DNA of 64,000 bases from Nonomuraea glycinis (GCF_014646515.1 NZ_BMNK01000001.1:1-64000), one strand, 5' to 3'. Shown: positions 1 to 8,557, counted from the stretch's first letter. The notes: generated from the sequence alone by a model not told the origin. A program made the numbers and translations.

Positions 1-19
1 CGGACAATCTTTCAGGTAG

Positions 20-46
20 GGCCCCGACACTTTGGCTGTCGGGGCC
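20..46 (+). terminator. Hairpin terminator of an upstream gene
   Basis: A perfect 10-bp stem (20-29 with 37-46) closes a 7-nt loop and is followed by a short TTAT tract. It probably ends transcription of a gene lying left of the window. Confidence 0.6.
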
Positions 47-107
47 TTATCTGCATTTCTGGGAGTTCTAGATGGGTTCCACGTTTGACGTGTGCGGGGC
101 TTGTGGA

Positions 108-149
108 GGGGGTTTTCACGCCTAAGACGGTGTGGGAACCCCCTTTTTT
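108..149 (+). terminator. Rho-independent terminator
   Basis: The stem GGGGGTT/AACCCCC (108-114 with 137-143) continues inward as a second 6-bp helix (117-122 with 129-134) and is followed directly by six T residues (144-149). The T tract is on the plus strand only, so it terminates rightward transcription from outside the window. The rest of 1-327 shows no supportable gene. Confidence 0.75.
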
Positions 150-327
150 GTTGTTGTGACGGGGTGCCGAATGCGCCCCGGCTATATGGGCTCAGCGGGT
201 ACTGCGCTGGTAGCGCCTTGTACAGACATAGGACCCCGCCCTGAACAGCCAGACGCGGCGATCGGGGATGCTTGGCGGCTGGCTGAGTGAACAGTTCTTC
301 GGCTTAGGGCGAGCCCGGCCGGTGGGT

Positions 328-2217
328 TCAGGAAGCGGTGGTGGTGATGTAGCTGACTGCTTTGTGGCCGTACGCTGCGGACCATGGGAGGGTGATCACT
401 GTGCCGGCGCGTTCGAACACCTTGGCTCGTCTTCCCTCACCGGCGTACTCCAGTGGGAGCTTTGCCACCTCATGGGCCTTGCCGGTGGCAGCGTCCAGAC
501 GAACCAGGCGGGGTGCGACGGTGTGTCGTTCGCCTGCTTCCAGGGTCAGGAGGCCCTGGTCGTCGGCGCGAATGTAGGTGAGCATCACGTCCTGGGTTGC
601 CGACGACTCCCAGAGCCGCCGACCGGTCTTGAGGTCGAAGGCGAGTGCGGTGTTCTTGGTGCCTCCGGTTCTGGCCATTTTCTCGGAGGAGGTGGTCAGA
701 TAGAGGCGGTCGCCGTGGACCGCGTAGCGACGCTGTTCGAGTACGCCTTCGACGAAGACGACGCCGTTCTGGGTGAGGAGGTCCACCCGGCCTGTGGTGA
801 ACTCGCTCACCTTGCCGGCGGCCGCGAAGTGGGTGAAGACGTTCTTGCCGTTGATCTCGCGTTGGATGACGATCGGCTTGGCCGACAGGACGGCTCGCTG
901 CAGTGGGAGCTCGCCGATCGGGAAATTGCCGGCGACGTCGCCCGTTCTCGGGTGGATGACCTGGACGCTGTTCTTCTTGGGGGAGCCGCAGTTGACGAGC
1001 GCGACCACGCGGCCGGGGCCGGCGTTGGCGTCATCGAGGTGACACTTGTTCGGCATGGGCTTGGCCCATTGCCGGCCGCCGTCGGAGAGGCGGTAGGCGG
1101 TCAGGGTGTCGTCCGTCTCGACGATGATCATGCCGTTGGTGGACATCAGGCCGGGGACCATGAGACCGGCCTGGGTGCTCGCCTTCCTGGTTGGGATCTC
1201 GATCCGCCAGGTGATCTTGCCGGTGGCCGCGTCGATGCCGGCCAGGTGGTCGCACACCTTCTCGGTGCCGTACGCGAACGCGCCCTTGCCCTCGAACAGG
1301 TCGGGGGTGGCGCCGCATACGTGCTCACCCGGTGGGGGCGTGCGCCAGGCCTGTTCGCCGGACTTGAGCTCGTACGCCAGCACGCCTTCCTTCTGCGCCC
1401 TGATGACGGTCGTGTCCGTCAGCCAGCTCGCGAACGCCATACCGGTGCTGAAGTCCGTCCCGCCGGCCCCGAGTAGGGGCACCGACCAGTTGGACGCCGT
1501 CGGCGTTTCCGGCTCGCCGGCCTGGAGGTTGGTGGGGGACAAGATGCTCGGTCGCGCGACGAACCACCACGTGGTGAGGCCGGCGGCCAGAAGGACCACC
1601 AGGCTGAGCGCGACGATGAGCACGATCTTGGTCGTCCCACGCGCCTTCCGCGGTGCGATGGCATCGCCGAGCGCCTGCGGCGTCGCCGCAGGCCACGCCC
1701 CCTGCCCGTACGGGTTCCCCATCGGCTGCGCCGGGCTGTACGAAGGGCCGCTTCCGGCAGGGGCGGGCGGTCCGTACGAGGGGCCGTTTCCGGCCGGGAC
1801 CGATAGGCCGTACGGAGGGCCGCTTCCGGTATCAACCGGTGGACCGTACGAGGGGCCGCTTCCGGTCGGGGCCGGTGGGCCGTATGGGGGGTCGCTTCCG
1901 GAGGAGGCGGATGGAGCGTACGGGTTGACCGTCGGGGGTGAGAGGTCGCGTCCAGCCGAGGGCGGTGGGGATGGCCGGCCGTACGGGGTTTCGGCTGGGC
2001 CCTGTGTCGGGGCGTAGGGGTTTCTGCTCGGCGGGGGAGCGGGCGGGGTGTACGGGATGTCGCTCTGGGGGGTGGGGGCTTGGCCGTAGGGGGCGGCGGA
2101 TGGTGTCCACGGCTGGTGGTTCTGGGGTGGGCCCCAGGTGGGGGCAGGCGTGGAGACGGGCCCGGGAAGGGGCTCGGGCGCAGGACTGGACGGGGGTCCG
2201 AGGGGGTGGTCAGTCAT
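328..2217 (-). CDS. Membrane-anchored PQQ-like beta-propeller protein
   Basis: This 629-residue protein has a Pro/Gly/Tyr-rich N-terminal region of about 190 residues carrying repeats of the form YGPPxPxGSGPS, then one membrane segment (about 196-220, IVLIVALSLVVLLAAGL) and a C-terminal extracellular part. That part has repeated blade signatures (GEQAWRTPP, TGKITWRIE, GGRQWAKP, TGRRLWESS), typical of PQQ-binding-like or PknD-type propellers. The propeller probably binds a ligand or partner outside the cell; no enzyme motif is visible. It stands alone with no co-directional neighbour close by. The proline-rich cytoplasmic tail resembles those of other actinobacterial anchored sensors. The family is clear; the function is unknown. 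Confidence 0.8.
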   Translation of the reverse strand: MTDHPLGPPSSPAPEPLPGPVSTPAPTWGPPQNHQPWTPSAAPYGQAPTPQSDIPYTPPAPPPSRNPYAPTQGPAETPYGRPSPPPSAGRDLSPPTVNPYAPSASSGSDPPYGPPAPTGSGPSYGPPVDTGSGPPYGLSVPAGNGPSYGPPAPAGSGPSYSPAQPMGNPYGQGAWPAATPQALGDAIAPRKARGTTKIVLIVALSLVVLLAAGLTTWWFVARPSILSPTNLQAGEPETPTASNWSVPLLGAGGTDFSTGMAFASWLTDTTVIRAQKEGVLAYELKSGEQAWRTPPPGEHVCGATPDLFEGKGAFAYGTEKVCDHLAGIDAATGKITWRIEIPTRKASTQAGLMVPGLMSTNGMIIVETDDTLTAYRLSDGGRQWAKPMPNKCHLDDANAGPGRVVALVNCGSPKKNSVQVIHPRTGDVAGNFPIGELPLQRAVLSAKPIVIQREINGKNVFTHFAAAGKVSEFTTGRVDLLTQNGVVFVEGVLEQRRYAVHGDRLYLTTSSEKMARTGGTKNTALAFDLKTGRRLWESSATQDVMLTYIRADDQGLLTLEAGERHTVAPRLVRLDAATGKAHEVAKLPLEYAGEGRRAKVFERAGTVITLPWSAAYGHKAVSYITTTAS

Positions 2218-2295
2218 GGTTTCAATGGAGACGCCGGTGGCGGGCCGACGTCACGCTATGCCCTAATAGTCCGTTAAATGATCGAGGGGATGCTA

Positions 2296-2748
2296 TCAGC
2301 GGGCCAGCAGCAGGGGCTCGATTCGGTAAGGGATCTGCGTCGACAGGGCGATCGTGGAGTCGGTGCGCCGCACCGCCGGTGAGGTCAGGATGTGGGCGAT
2401 GATCTCCTGCAGATGGTCGGTGCTCTGCGCGACGACCCGGCAGAGCAGATCGTGCTGACCGCTGGTCCCGTGCACCTCCAGAATCTGCGGTACGTCACGC
2501 AGTGCCTCCACGGCCTCGGCCAGCCGCCCCTGGGCGATCTGCAGCCAGACGAACGCCTGGATCGGATACCCGACCCGGGCCGGGGAGACGGTCGGCCCGA
2601 AGTCCTCGATCACGCCGGCGGCCATGAGCTTGTCGACCCGAGCCTGTACGGTGCCGCGGGCGACGCCGAGCAGCCGGGCGAGCTCGGTCAGCCCGACGCG
2701 AGGATGGGCGCGCATGGTCACGAGCAACCGAGCGTCGAGATCGTCCAC
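2296..2748 (-). CDS. Lrp/AsnC family transcriptional regulator
   Basis: This 150-residue protein has the AsnC layout: an N-terminal winged HTH (DDLDARLLVTM, LTELARLLGVARGTVQARVDKL) and a C-terminal RAM/ligand-binding domain (about 70-145, with VHGTSGQHDLLCRVVA). The GTG start at 2748 is chosen because AGAGGGG lies just upstream and because homologues begin at this DDLDARLL segment; the longer reading frame to 2949 has no ribosome site. The gene is divergent from phenylalanine hydroxylase, so it probably senses an aromatic or other amino acid and controls that gene. Three direct repeats lie between the two genes. Confidence 0.88.
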   Translation of the reverse strand: MDDLDARLLVTMRAHPRVGLTELARLLGVARGTVQARVDKLMAAGVIEDFGPTVSPARVGYPIQAFVWLQIAQGRLAEAVEALRDVPQILEVHGTSGQHDLLCRVVAQSTDHLQEIIAHILTSPAVRRTDSTIALSTQIPYRIEPLLLAR

Positions 2749-2775
2749 GGTGCCCCTCTCTCGCGATGTGCGATT

Positions 2776-2830
2776 CGTACAGGAAAGCGGGAGTATGCCG
2801 TACGGAAATGAGCGTATCGTGCAGGGAAAG
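2776..2830. promoter_or_regulatory. Three direct repeats, candidate Lrp operator
   Basis: CGTACAGGAAAG (2776), CGTACGGAAATG (2799) and CGTGCAGGGAAAG (2818) repeat at steps of 23 and 19 nt, about two helical turns. They lie in the space between the divergent Lrp-family gene and phenylalanine hydroxylase. Lrp-type proteins commonly bind phased sites, so this is a good operator candidate. That it binds this regulator is inference. Confidence 0.5.
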
Positions 2831-2875
2831 TGCGCGCTCTTGCCAGGGATCGGGAGAGTTGCTGTCATCTGAGAC

Positions 2876-3763
2876 ATGTTCGAGGAAGCACAGTACTTCG
2901 CCCCGATCGCTACGCAGGACGATGGGTCGGTGGTGGTCGAGCTGGCCACGTCCCATCCGGGCTTCGCGGACCCGGTCTACCGGGCTCGGCGGAACGCGAT
3001 CGCGGGGCTGGCGGTCAACCATCGGCCCGGGACACCCATCCCGGTCGCCGAGTACACCGAGCGGGAGCACGAGGTCTGGGCGCTCGTTACCAAGGAGCTG
3101 GCGGCCAAGCACGCCGCCTACGCCACGGCCGAGTACCTCGGCGGCGTCGCCAGGCTCGGGCTGCCGCGGACGCGCATCCCGCAGCTCCAGGAGGTCAGCG
3201 AGCTGCTGGAGCCGCTGACCGGGTTCCGGTATCTGCCGGCCGCGGGGCTGGTGCCGTTGCGGGACTTCTACGGGGTGCTGGCCGACGGGTATTTCCACTC
3301 GACGCAGTACATCCGCCACCATTCCGTGCCGTTCTATACGCCGGAGCCCGACGTGGTGCACGAGGTGATCGGGCATGCCAACGCGCTGGCCAGTGACCGT
3401 TACGCCGCGCTCTACCGGCTGGCGGGGGAGGCGGCGCGGCGGGTGGAGGGGGACGCGGCGCTGGAGTTCGTCTCCAAGGTGTTCTGGTTCACGCTGGAGT
3501 TCGGGGTGATGCTGGACGGCGGCGAGCTGAGGGCGTACGGGGCGGGCATCCTGTCGTCGTACGGCGAGATCGAGGAGTTCCGGAGCATGGACATCCGGCC
3601 GCTGGACCTGACCATGATGGGGACGACTCACTACGACATCACGAAATATCAGGATGTGCTGTTCCGGGCCGACTCGCTGCAGCATCTGGAAGACGTGGTG
3701 GGCGACTTCTGGGCCACCTGCGACGACGACTCGATCGCCGAACTCATGGCCACGCATCCCTAG
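2876..3763 (+). CDS. phhA: Phenylalanine 4-monooxygenase
   Basis: This 295-residue, single-domain aromatic amino acid hydroxylase converts phenylalanine to tyrosine with tetrahydropterin and O2 on a non-haem iron. The 2-His-1-Glu facial triad is visible: H162 and H167 in VVHEVIGH and E208 in WFTLEFG. The pterin-pocket region is intact (LRDFYGVLADGYFHSTQYIRHHS). It has the size of bacterial enzymes and no regulatory ACT domain. The start at 2876 gives the expected N-terminus; a GGGAGAG about 17 nt upstream is rather distant. The divergent Lrp regulator suggests induction by its amino acid substrate. Function confidence is high. Confidence 0.93.
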   Translation: MFEEAQYFAPIATQDDGSVVVELATSHPGFADPVYRARRNAIAGLAVNHRPGTPIPVAEYTEREHEVWALVTKELAAKHAAYATAEYLGGVARLGLPRTRIPQLQEVSELLEPLTGFRYLPAAGLVPLRDFYGVLADGYFHSTQYIRHHSVPFYTPEPDVVHEVIGHANALASDRYAALYRLAGEAARRVEGDAALEFVSKVFWFTLEFGVMLDGGELRAYGAGILSSYGEIEEFRSMDIRPLDLTMMGTTHYDITKYQDVLFRADSLQHLEDVVGDFWATCDDDSIAELMATHP

Positions 3764-3796
3764 CGAGGCGTGGTGATCTTTCGTGATAATTCATGA

Positions 3797-4729
3797 ATGA
3801 TCGCGGGTCGGGGCCGCGCGTTGCGGCGTTTGACCATGGCCATCGCCGTGCTGTCGTGCCTGGCCATGTCCACGCTCGCGGAGCGGCCACCCATCCCCCC
3901 GACCAGGGTCCCCGCGTCGGCCGAGGCGCTCGGCCCGCCCGTTTTGGCGGGGCTTCGGCTGAGTGTCCCGTCGGAGCGGGCCGTCCCCCGGATCATCCCC
4001 AAGAAGATCACCCAGCGCCTGGACCGCTATCTCGCGACCCGTCCGGGACGGGTCACCGCCATGGTCACGGATCTGACGACCAGCCGCAGCTACCGCTATC
4101 ACGACGATGAGCGGATGATCACCGCCAGCGCCGCCAAGGCGCAGATTCTCATGGCCCTGCTGCTGAAGACCCCGTGGCGGGATCTCCCGGCGGCCGTCAG
4201 GCGCGACGCCGAGTCGATGATCCGCTACAGCGACAACCACGCCGCCGACCGGCTCTGGCTGCGGATCGGCGGCGCGCCCGGGTTCACCGAGACGGGCGAG
4301 CAGCTGGGCCTGCGCCACACGCGCGGCGTCCCGGGTGCCTGCGTGGACCTCTACTGCTGGGGCATCACCAAGACCTCCGCGCAGGACCAGATCCGGCTCA
4401 TGCGGGCGCTCGTGTCGCCCGGCAGCCCGCTGCCCGCCAAGGCTCGCCGGCGGGTGCTGGGGCTGATGGGCAAGGTGGTCGACGGGCAGGACTGGGGCAT
4501 CGGTGTCGCGAGGTGCGCGGGTGACCGGGTGGCGCTGAAGAACGGGTGGCTGAGGCGTGTGTCCGACAAGCGCTGGGCCGTCGCCAGTGTCGGGCTGGTC
4601 CGGGGGCACGGCCAGGCCTTCGCGATCGCCGTACTGACCGAAGGCAGTGCGAACGTGGCGACCGGCATCGCGACCGTCGAGGGCGTCACCGAGCGCGCCA
4701 TGCGATCGTTTCGGAAATGTCCCAGGTGA
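3797..4729 (+). CDS. Secreted class A beta-lactamase-like serine hydrolase
   Basis: The 310-residue protein starts with an Arg-rich n-region and a hydrophobic signal (MAIAVLSCLAMSTLA). The beta-lactamase/transpeptidase fold motifs follow in order: SxxK (SAAK, about residue 113), SDN (YSDNHAAD) and a KTG-box variant KNG (ALKNGW). No Glu166-type omega loop is obvious, so it may be a cell-wall or peptide hydrolase rather than a true antibiotic beta-lactamase. Two Cys in GACVDLYCWG could form a disulfide. ATG 3836 is an alternative start, but 3797 gives a better signal-peptide n-region. It ends six bases before the phosphatase gene. Confidence 0.8.
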   Translation: MIAGRGRALRRLTMAIAVLSCLAMSTLAERPPIPPTRVPASAEALGPPVLAGLRLSVPSERAVPRIIPKKITQRLDRYLATRPGRVTAMVTDLTTSRSYRYHDDERMITASAAKAQILMALLLKTPWRDLPAAVRRDAESMIRYSDNHAADRLWLRIGGAPGFTETGEQLGLRHTRGVPGACVDLYCWGITKTSAQDQIRLMRALVSPGSPLPAKARRRVLGLMGKVVDGQDWGIGVARCAGDRVALKNGWLRRVSDKRWAVASVGLVRGHGQAFAIAVLTEGSANVATGIATVEGVTERAMRSFRKCPR

Positions 4730-4735
4730 GACCCC

Positions 4736-5233
4736 ATGATGGAGGGCATGACTTCTGTGACGTACCGCGTATGCGTCGTGTGCATGGGAAACATCTGCCG
4801 CTCGCCCATGGCCGAGATGGTGCTCCGCAAGGTGCTCGCCGATCATGGGCTGGCCGCGCGGGTCGCGGTGGAGAGCGCCGGCACCGGTGGCTGGCACATC
4901 GGTGGGCCGATGGACGAGCGGGCCCTGCGCATCCTGGCCGAGCACGGCTATGACGGCTCCGAGCACAACGCCAGGCAGTTCACCGCCGACTGGTTCGACC
5001 GCTACGACCTGGTTCTGGCCATGGACCGCGACAACCAGGCGTTCCTGCGCCGGCTGGCCCCCGCCGGGGTGGAGGTGCGGCTGTTCCGCTCCTTCGACCC
5101 GGACGCGCCGGCCGGTGCCGAGGTGCCCGACCCCTACTACGGCGGCGACGAGGGCTTCGAGGAGGTCCTCACGCTGGTCGAGACCGCCGCCGAGGGCGTG
5201 GCCGAACACATCGCCGACGAGCTGGACCGGTGA
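4736..5233 (+). CDS. Low-molecular-weight protein tyrosine phosphatase
   Basis: The protein is 165 residues long. The P-loop CX5R(S) is at residues 16-23 (CMGNICRS) and the general-acid Asp loop is DPYY near the C-terminus, so all catalytic residues of the LMW-PTP family are present. It dephosphorylates Tyr-P or small phosphoesters in the cytosol. AGGTGAG at 4724-4730 fits the tandem ATGs at 4736 and 4739; ATG 4748 has a ribosome site too close. It overlaps the next gene by 4 nt (GTGA), so the phosphatase and the fructosamine-kinase-like protein are translationally coupled. In many actinomycetes these two families are neighbours. Confidence 0.9.
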   Translation: MMEGMTSVTYRVCVVCMGNICRSPMAEMVLRKVLADHGLAARVAVESAGTGGWHIGGPMDERALRILAEHGYDGSEHNARQFTADWFDRYDLVLAMDRDNQAFLRRLAPAGVEVRLFRSFDPDAPAGAEVPDPYYGGDEGFEEVLTLVETAAEGVAEHIADELDR

Positions 5234-6015
5234 AGTGGACCGATGAGCTCGGTACGTCCCACGGCCGGCGGCTGCGGCGGGGCGTGCTCGCCGACGGGCG
5301 CGAGGTCTTCGCCAAGATCGGAGAGGACTCGCCGGTGTTCGCCGCCGAGGCCGCCGGGCTGCGGTGGCTCGGCGAGGCGATCGCCGTGCCGGAGGTGATC
5401 GAGGCCGCCGAGGACCGGCTCGTGCTGTCGTGGGTGAGTGAGGAGCCGCCAACCGCCGCCGCGGCCGAACGCTTCGGCCGCGACCTGGCCCGCCTGCACC
5501 GGGCCGGCGCGCCCGCCTACGGCGCGCCCTGGCCGGGCTTCATCGCCGACCTGCCGATGAGCAACGCGCCCGCTGAGGACTGGCCGACCTTCTACGCCTC
5601 CCGCCGCGTTCTTCCTTTCGTACGGCGAGCGCGGCTGCCCGCCGGAGACGTTCAGCTGATCGAGCGGGCCGTCGAGCGGTTCGGTGAGGTGGCGGGGGAG
5701 CCGGAGCCGCCCGCCCGCATCCACGGCGACCTGTGGAGCGGCAACCTGCTCTGGTCCGGCGGCACCGGCGTGCTCGTCGACCCGGCCGCGCACGGCGGCC
5801 ACCGTGAGACGGATCTGGCCATGCTGGCGCTGTTCGGCGCCCCGCACCTGGACCGCATACTCGGCGCCTACCGGCAGGAGGCGCCGCTCGTGGACGGCTG
5901 GCGGGAGCGGGTGCCGCTGCACCAGTTGCATCCGCTGCTCGTGCACGTAGTGCTCTTCGGTGCGAGCTACCGGGACAGCCTGATGGCCGCGGTCACTCGG
6001 GTGCTGGCGCTGTGA
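5230..6015 (+). CDS. Fructosamine kinase family protein
   Basis: The 261-residue protein belongs to the FN3K/APH-like kinase family. It shows the catalytic loop HGDLWSGN and the following metal-binding Asp (VLVDPAAHGG), plus the GRRLRRGVLADG glycine-loop region at the N-terminus. Family members phosphorylate ribulosamines or fructosamines on glycated proteins and so start deglycation. The GTG start overlaps the stop of the phosphatase gene. Because LMW-PTP relatives can act on ribulosamine 5-phosphate, the pair may form a small protein-repair operon (inference). The 3' end overlaps convergent hisN by 23 bp. Confidence 0.88.
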   Translation: MKWTDELGTSHGRRLRRGVLADGREVFAKIGEDSPVFAAEAAGLRWLGEAIAVPEVIEAAEDRLVLSWVSEEPPTAAAAERFGRDLARLHRAGAPAYGAPWPGFIADLPMSNAPAEDWPTFYASRRVLPFVRRARLPAGDVQLIERAVERFGEVAGEPEPPARIHGDLWSGNLLWSGGTGVLVDPAAHGGHRETDLAMLALFGAPHLDRILGAYRQEAPLVDGWRERVPLHQLHPLLVHVVLFGASYRDSLMAAVTRVLAL

Positions 6016-6787
6016 GCCGCCTGAGCACCTCGTCGTGCAGGATGCCGTTGGTGCAGACCAGGCTGCCGCCCTCCAGGCCGTTGACGCCCGCGACGTCGGT
6101 CCAGGTGCCGCCGGCCTCCTGGACGATCACGGTGAGCGCCGCCATGTCCCACGGGGACAGCTCCGGCTCTGCCGACAGGTCCACCGAGCCCTCGGCCACC
6201 ATCATGTGCGACCAGAAGTCGCCGTAGGCCCGGGTGCGCCAGCAGGCGCGGCTCAGGTCCAGGAAGTTGTCCAGGCGGCCGGTCTTCTCCCAGCCGCCGA
6301 AGCTGGAGTAGGAGAAGGAGGCGTCGCTCAGGCTGGAGACCGACGAGACCCGCATCCGGGTCGCCTTGGTCAGGCTCCTGCCGGTCCACGCGCCGCCCTC
6401 TGTGGAGGCCCACCAGCGACGCCCCAGCGCGGGGGCCGACACGACGCCGACGACGACCTTGCCGTACTCCATCAGCGCGATCAGCGTCGCCCAGACGGGC
6501 ACGCCGCGCACGTAGTTCTTGGTGCCGTCGATGGGGTCGACGACCCACGACCTGGCGCCCCAGCCGGTCTTGCCGAACTCCTCGCCGACGACCGCGTCCC
6601 GTGGCCTGGCACGGCGCAGCGTCCCCCGGATCGTCTCCTCGACGGCCCGGTCCGCGTCGCTGACCGGCGTCAGGTCCGGCTTGGTCTCGACCTTGAGGTC
6701 GACCGCCTTGAAGCGCCGCATGGTCAGATCATCGGCGGCATCCGCCATGACATGCGCGAGGCGTAGATCATCGGTGTAACCGTGCAC
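5993..6787 (-). CDS. hisN: Histidinol-phosphatase, inositol monophosphatase type
   Basis: The 264-residue protein carries the Mg-dependent IMPase signatures in order: GEEFG, DPIDGTKNY (metal ligands) and, near the C-terminus, SPWDMAALTVIVQEAGG. The actinobacterial HisN branch uses this fold for the histidinol-phosphate step of histidine synthesis, and gene order near rsgA and aroA matches the HisN locus of Streptomyces. The GTG start at 6787 lies 8 nt after a TAGCGT -10-like box, so the transcript may be leaderless. The 3' end overlaps the fructosamine kinase gene on the other strand. Confidence 0.88.
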   Translation of the reverse strand: MHGYTDDLRLAHVMADAADDLTMRRFKAVDLKVETKPDLTPVSDADRAVEETIRGTLRRARPRDAVVGEEFGKTGWGARSWVVDPIDGTKNYVRGVPVWATLIALMEYGKVVVGVVSAPALGRRWWASTEGGAWTGRSLTKATRMRVSSVSSLSDASFSYSSFGGWEKTGRLDNFLDLSRACWRTRAYGDFWSHMMVAEGSVDLSAEPELSPWDMAALTVIVQEAGGTWTDVAGVNGLEGGSLVCTNGILHDEVLRRLTAPAPE

Positions 6788-6887
6788 GAACAGTCACGCT
6801 ACCGTGCCGGGTATGCCGAGCATCAGTCGCCCGGCGTGTCTTTTCGGGTAAGTCCGCTTCCGGTTACTCCCCAGTAGCATGTACGGC

Positions 6888-7343
6888 ATGTCCCTAGACG
6901 CCGGAGAACTCCTGCTCCAGACCGTGCCCTTCGCCCGCACCCTCGGCATCGTCTTCGACTCGGCCGGCGACGGCCGCGCCATCTGCCGGCTGCCTGACCG
7001 GGCGGATCTGCACAACCATGTGGCGGGGCCGCACGCGGGCGCGCTGTTCACCCTGGCCGAGTCCGCCTCGGGCGCCGCCATGCTCACCGCCTTCGGCGAC
7101 CAGCTCAGCCGCGCGGTGCCGCTCGCCACCACGTCCACCGTCCGCTATCACAAGCTCGCCCTGGGGGAGCTGACGGCCGAGGCCCGGCTGCCGGCCTCGC
7201 GCGAGGAGCGTGCGCAGGTGGTGGCGAAACTGGACGCGGGCGGGCGGCCGGAGTTCGACGTGGAGGTGGAGGTCAGGAACGCCGACGGCGTCGTGGTCGC
7301 CACGCTCACCGTCGGCTGGACCCTGCGGCCCAACCGGGCCTGA
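6888..7343 (+). CDS. PaaI/DUF4442-type hotdog thioesterase
   Basis: The 151-residue single hotdog domain contains the family region HNHVAGPHAGALFTLAESASG, with the helix and Asn/His/Glu positions expected of acyl-CoA thioesterase-like proteins. The substrate cannot be named. Two ATGs are in frame (6879 and 6888); I prefer 6888 because TAGCAT at 6875-6880 sits 7 nt before it as a -10 box, so this would be a leaderless start. The stop codon lies inside the first unit of a 45-nt tandem repeat shared with the end of convergent rsgA. Confidence 0.78.
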   Translation: MSLDAGELLLQTVPFARTLGIVFDSAGDGRAICRLPDRADLHNHVAGPHAGALFTLAESASGAAMLTAFGDQLSRAVPLATTSTVRYHKLALGELTAEARLPASREERAQVVAKLDAGGRPEFDVEVEVRNADGVVVATLTVGWTLRPNRA

Positions 7344-7514
7344 TCCCAGAGGGTCGGTCGTCTGGCGTGCTGTCACGACCGGGTCTGATCCCAGGGGGTC
7401 GGTCGTCCGGTGTGCTGTCACGACCGGGTCTGATCCCAGGGGGTCGGTCGTCTGGCGTGCTGTCACGACCGGGCCTGATCCCAGGGGGTCAGTCGTCCGG
7501 TGTGCCGTCGCGAC
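7335..7514. repeat. 4 x 45-nt tandem repeat at a convergent gene junction
   Basis: Four consecutive 45-nt units start at 7335, 7380, 7425 and 7470 and differ at a few positions. The first unit holds the stop codon of the thioesterase gene and the last holds the stop of rsgA. The last unit also contains the CGGGCCTGA ending of the thioesterase gene, so the original junction unit seems to have carried both stop codons and was then amplified, pushing the genes apart. Confidence 0.9.
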
Positions 7515-8523
7515 TGGCCAGCAGGCGGCGCAGGGACTCCAGGCGGGTGGGGTCGGCGTGGCCCTGGCGTACCCAGTCGTCGAGGGCGCATTCGGCGGCC
7601 AGGTGGGTGCAGCCCTTGGGGCAGTGGACCGTGCCTTCGATCAGGTCGGGGAAGCCCGCCAGGACCGTCTCCACCGACACGTGTGCCAGGCCGAAGCTCC
7701 GCACCCCCGGTGTGTCGATGATCCAGCCGCCCTCGGGCAGCGCCAGCGCCACGGCCGAGGTGGAGGTGTGGCGACCCCGGCCGGTGACCGCGTTGACCTG
7801 CGAGACCGCCCGGTTGGCGTCCGGCACCAGGGCGTTGACCAGGGTCGACTTGCCGACGCCCGAATGGCCGACCAGGACGCTGATGCGGCCGGTGAGGTGG
7901 GCGCGCAGCTCGTCCAGCGTGCCGCCTTTGTGCACGACGACGTGCTCGACGCCGAGTGGCTCGTAGAGCGCCACGAGGTCGTCGGGCGGGGCCAGGTCGG
8001 ACTTGGTGAGGCAGAGCAGCGCGTCGATCTCGGCGTCGAAGGCGGCCACCAGGATCCGGTCGATCATGCGCGGGCGCGGCTGCGGGTCGGCCAGGGCGGT
8101 CACGATGACCAACTGGTCGGCGTTGGCCACGACGGGACGCTCGATGCCGTCGGTGTCCTCGGTGTCGTCGGCGGAGCGGCGCAGCATCGACGTGCGCGGC
8201 TCCACCCTGACCACCCTGGCCAGGCTGTCCGGCTCGCCGGAGACGTCGCCGACCAGGGCGACCCGGTCTCCCACGACGATGCCCTTGCGGCCCAGCTCGC
8301 GCGCCTTCATGGCGACGACCAGGCGGGGCTCCTGCTGCCTGCGCTTGGCGGCCGAGCCCTTGGCGCGCTCGGGCTCGATCAGCGTGGTGTAGCGGCCGCG
8401 GTCGACCGCTACCACGAACCCCTGTACGGCGTCCTCATGCGCAGGCCGGATTCGGGTCCGCGGCCTGGAGCCCTTGCCCGGCCTGACCCGTACGTCGTCC
8501 TCGTCGTACTCCCGCTTTCTCAG
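7489..8523 (-). CDS. rsgA: Ribosome small subunit-dependent GTPase RsgA, probable CTG start
   Basis: RsgA (YjeQ) is a circularly permuted GTPase that checks late 30S subunit assembly. It has an N-terminal OB domain, G4 (TKSD), the G1 P-loop GHSGVGKST, G3 DTPG and a C-terminal zinc-binding CPKGCTHLAAECALDD. The first ordinary start codon is GTG 8415, but the frame stays open to 8523 and encodes 36 more residues beginning RKREYDEDDVRVRPG, a basic/acidic N-terminus typical of actinobacterial RsgA. A strong AGGGGAG site lies 7 nt before a CTG at 8523, and an in-frame stop lies just before that. I therefore annotate a CTG start, giving 344 residues. It is 34 nt downstream of aroA and probably co-transcribed. 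Confidence 0.85.
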   Translation of the reverse strand: MRKREYDEDDVRVRPGKGSRPRTRIRPAHEDAVQGFVVAVDRGRYTTLIEPERAKGSAAKRRQQEPRLVVAMKARELGRKGIVVGDRVALVGDVSGEPDSLARVVRVEPRTSMLRRSADDTEDTDGIERPVVANADQLVIVTALADPQPRPRMIDRILVAAFDAEIDALLCLTKSDLAPPDDLVALYEPLGVEHVVVHKGGTLDELRAHLTGRISVLVGHSGVGKSTLVNALVPDANRAVSQVNAVTGRGRHTSTSAVALALPEGGWIIDTPGVRSFGLAHVSVETVLAGFPDLIEGTVHCPKGCTHLAAECALDDWVRQGHADPTRLESLRRLLASRDGTPDD

Positions 8524-8557
8524 CGGTCCGCTCCCCTGAACTCAAAGCCCTGACCGG

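Noticed and set aside
7335..7514. Possible CRISPR array
   Set aside because: Units abut without spacers and include gene ends; no cas genes are near.
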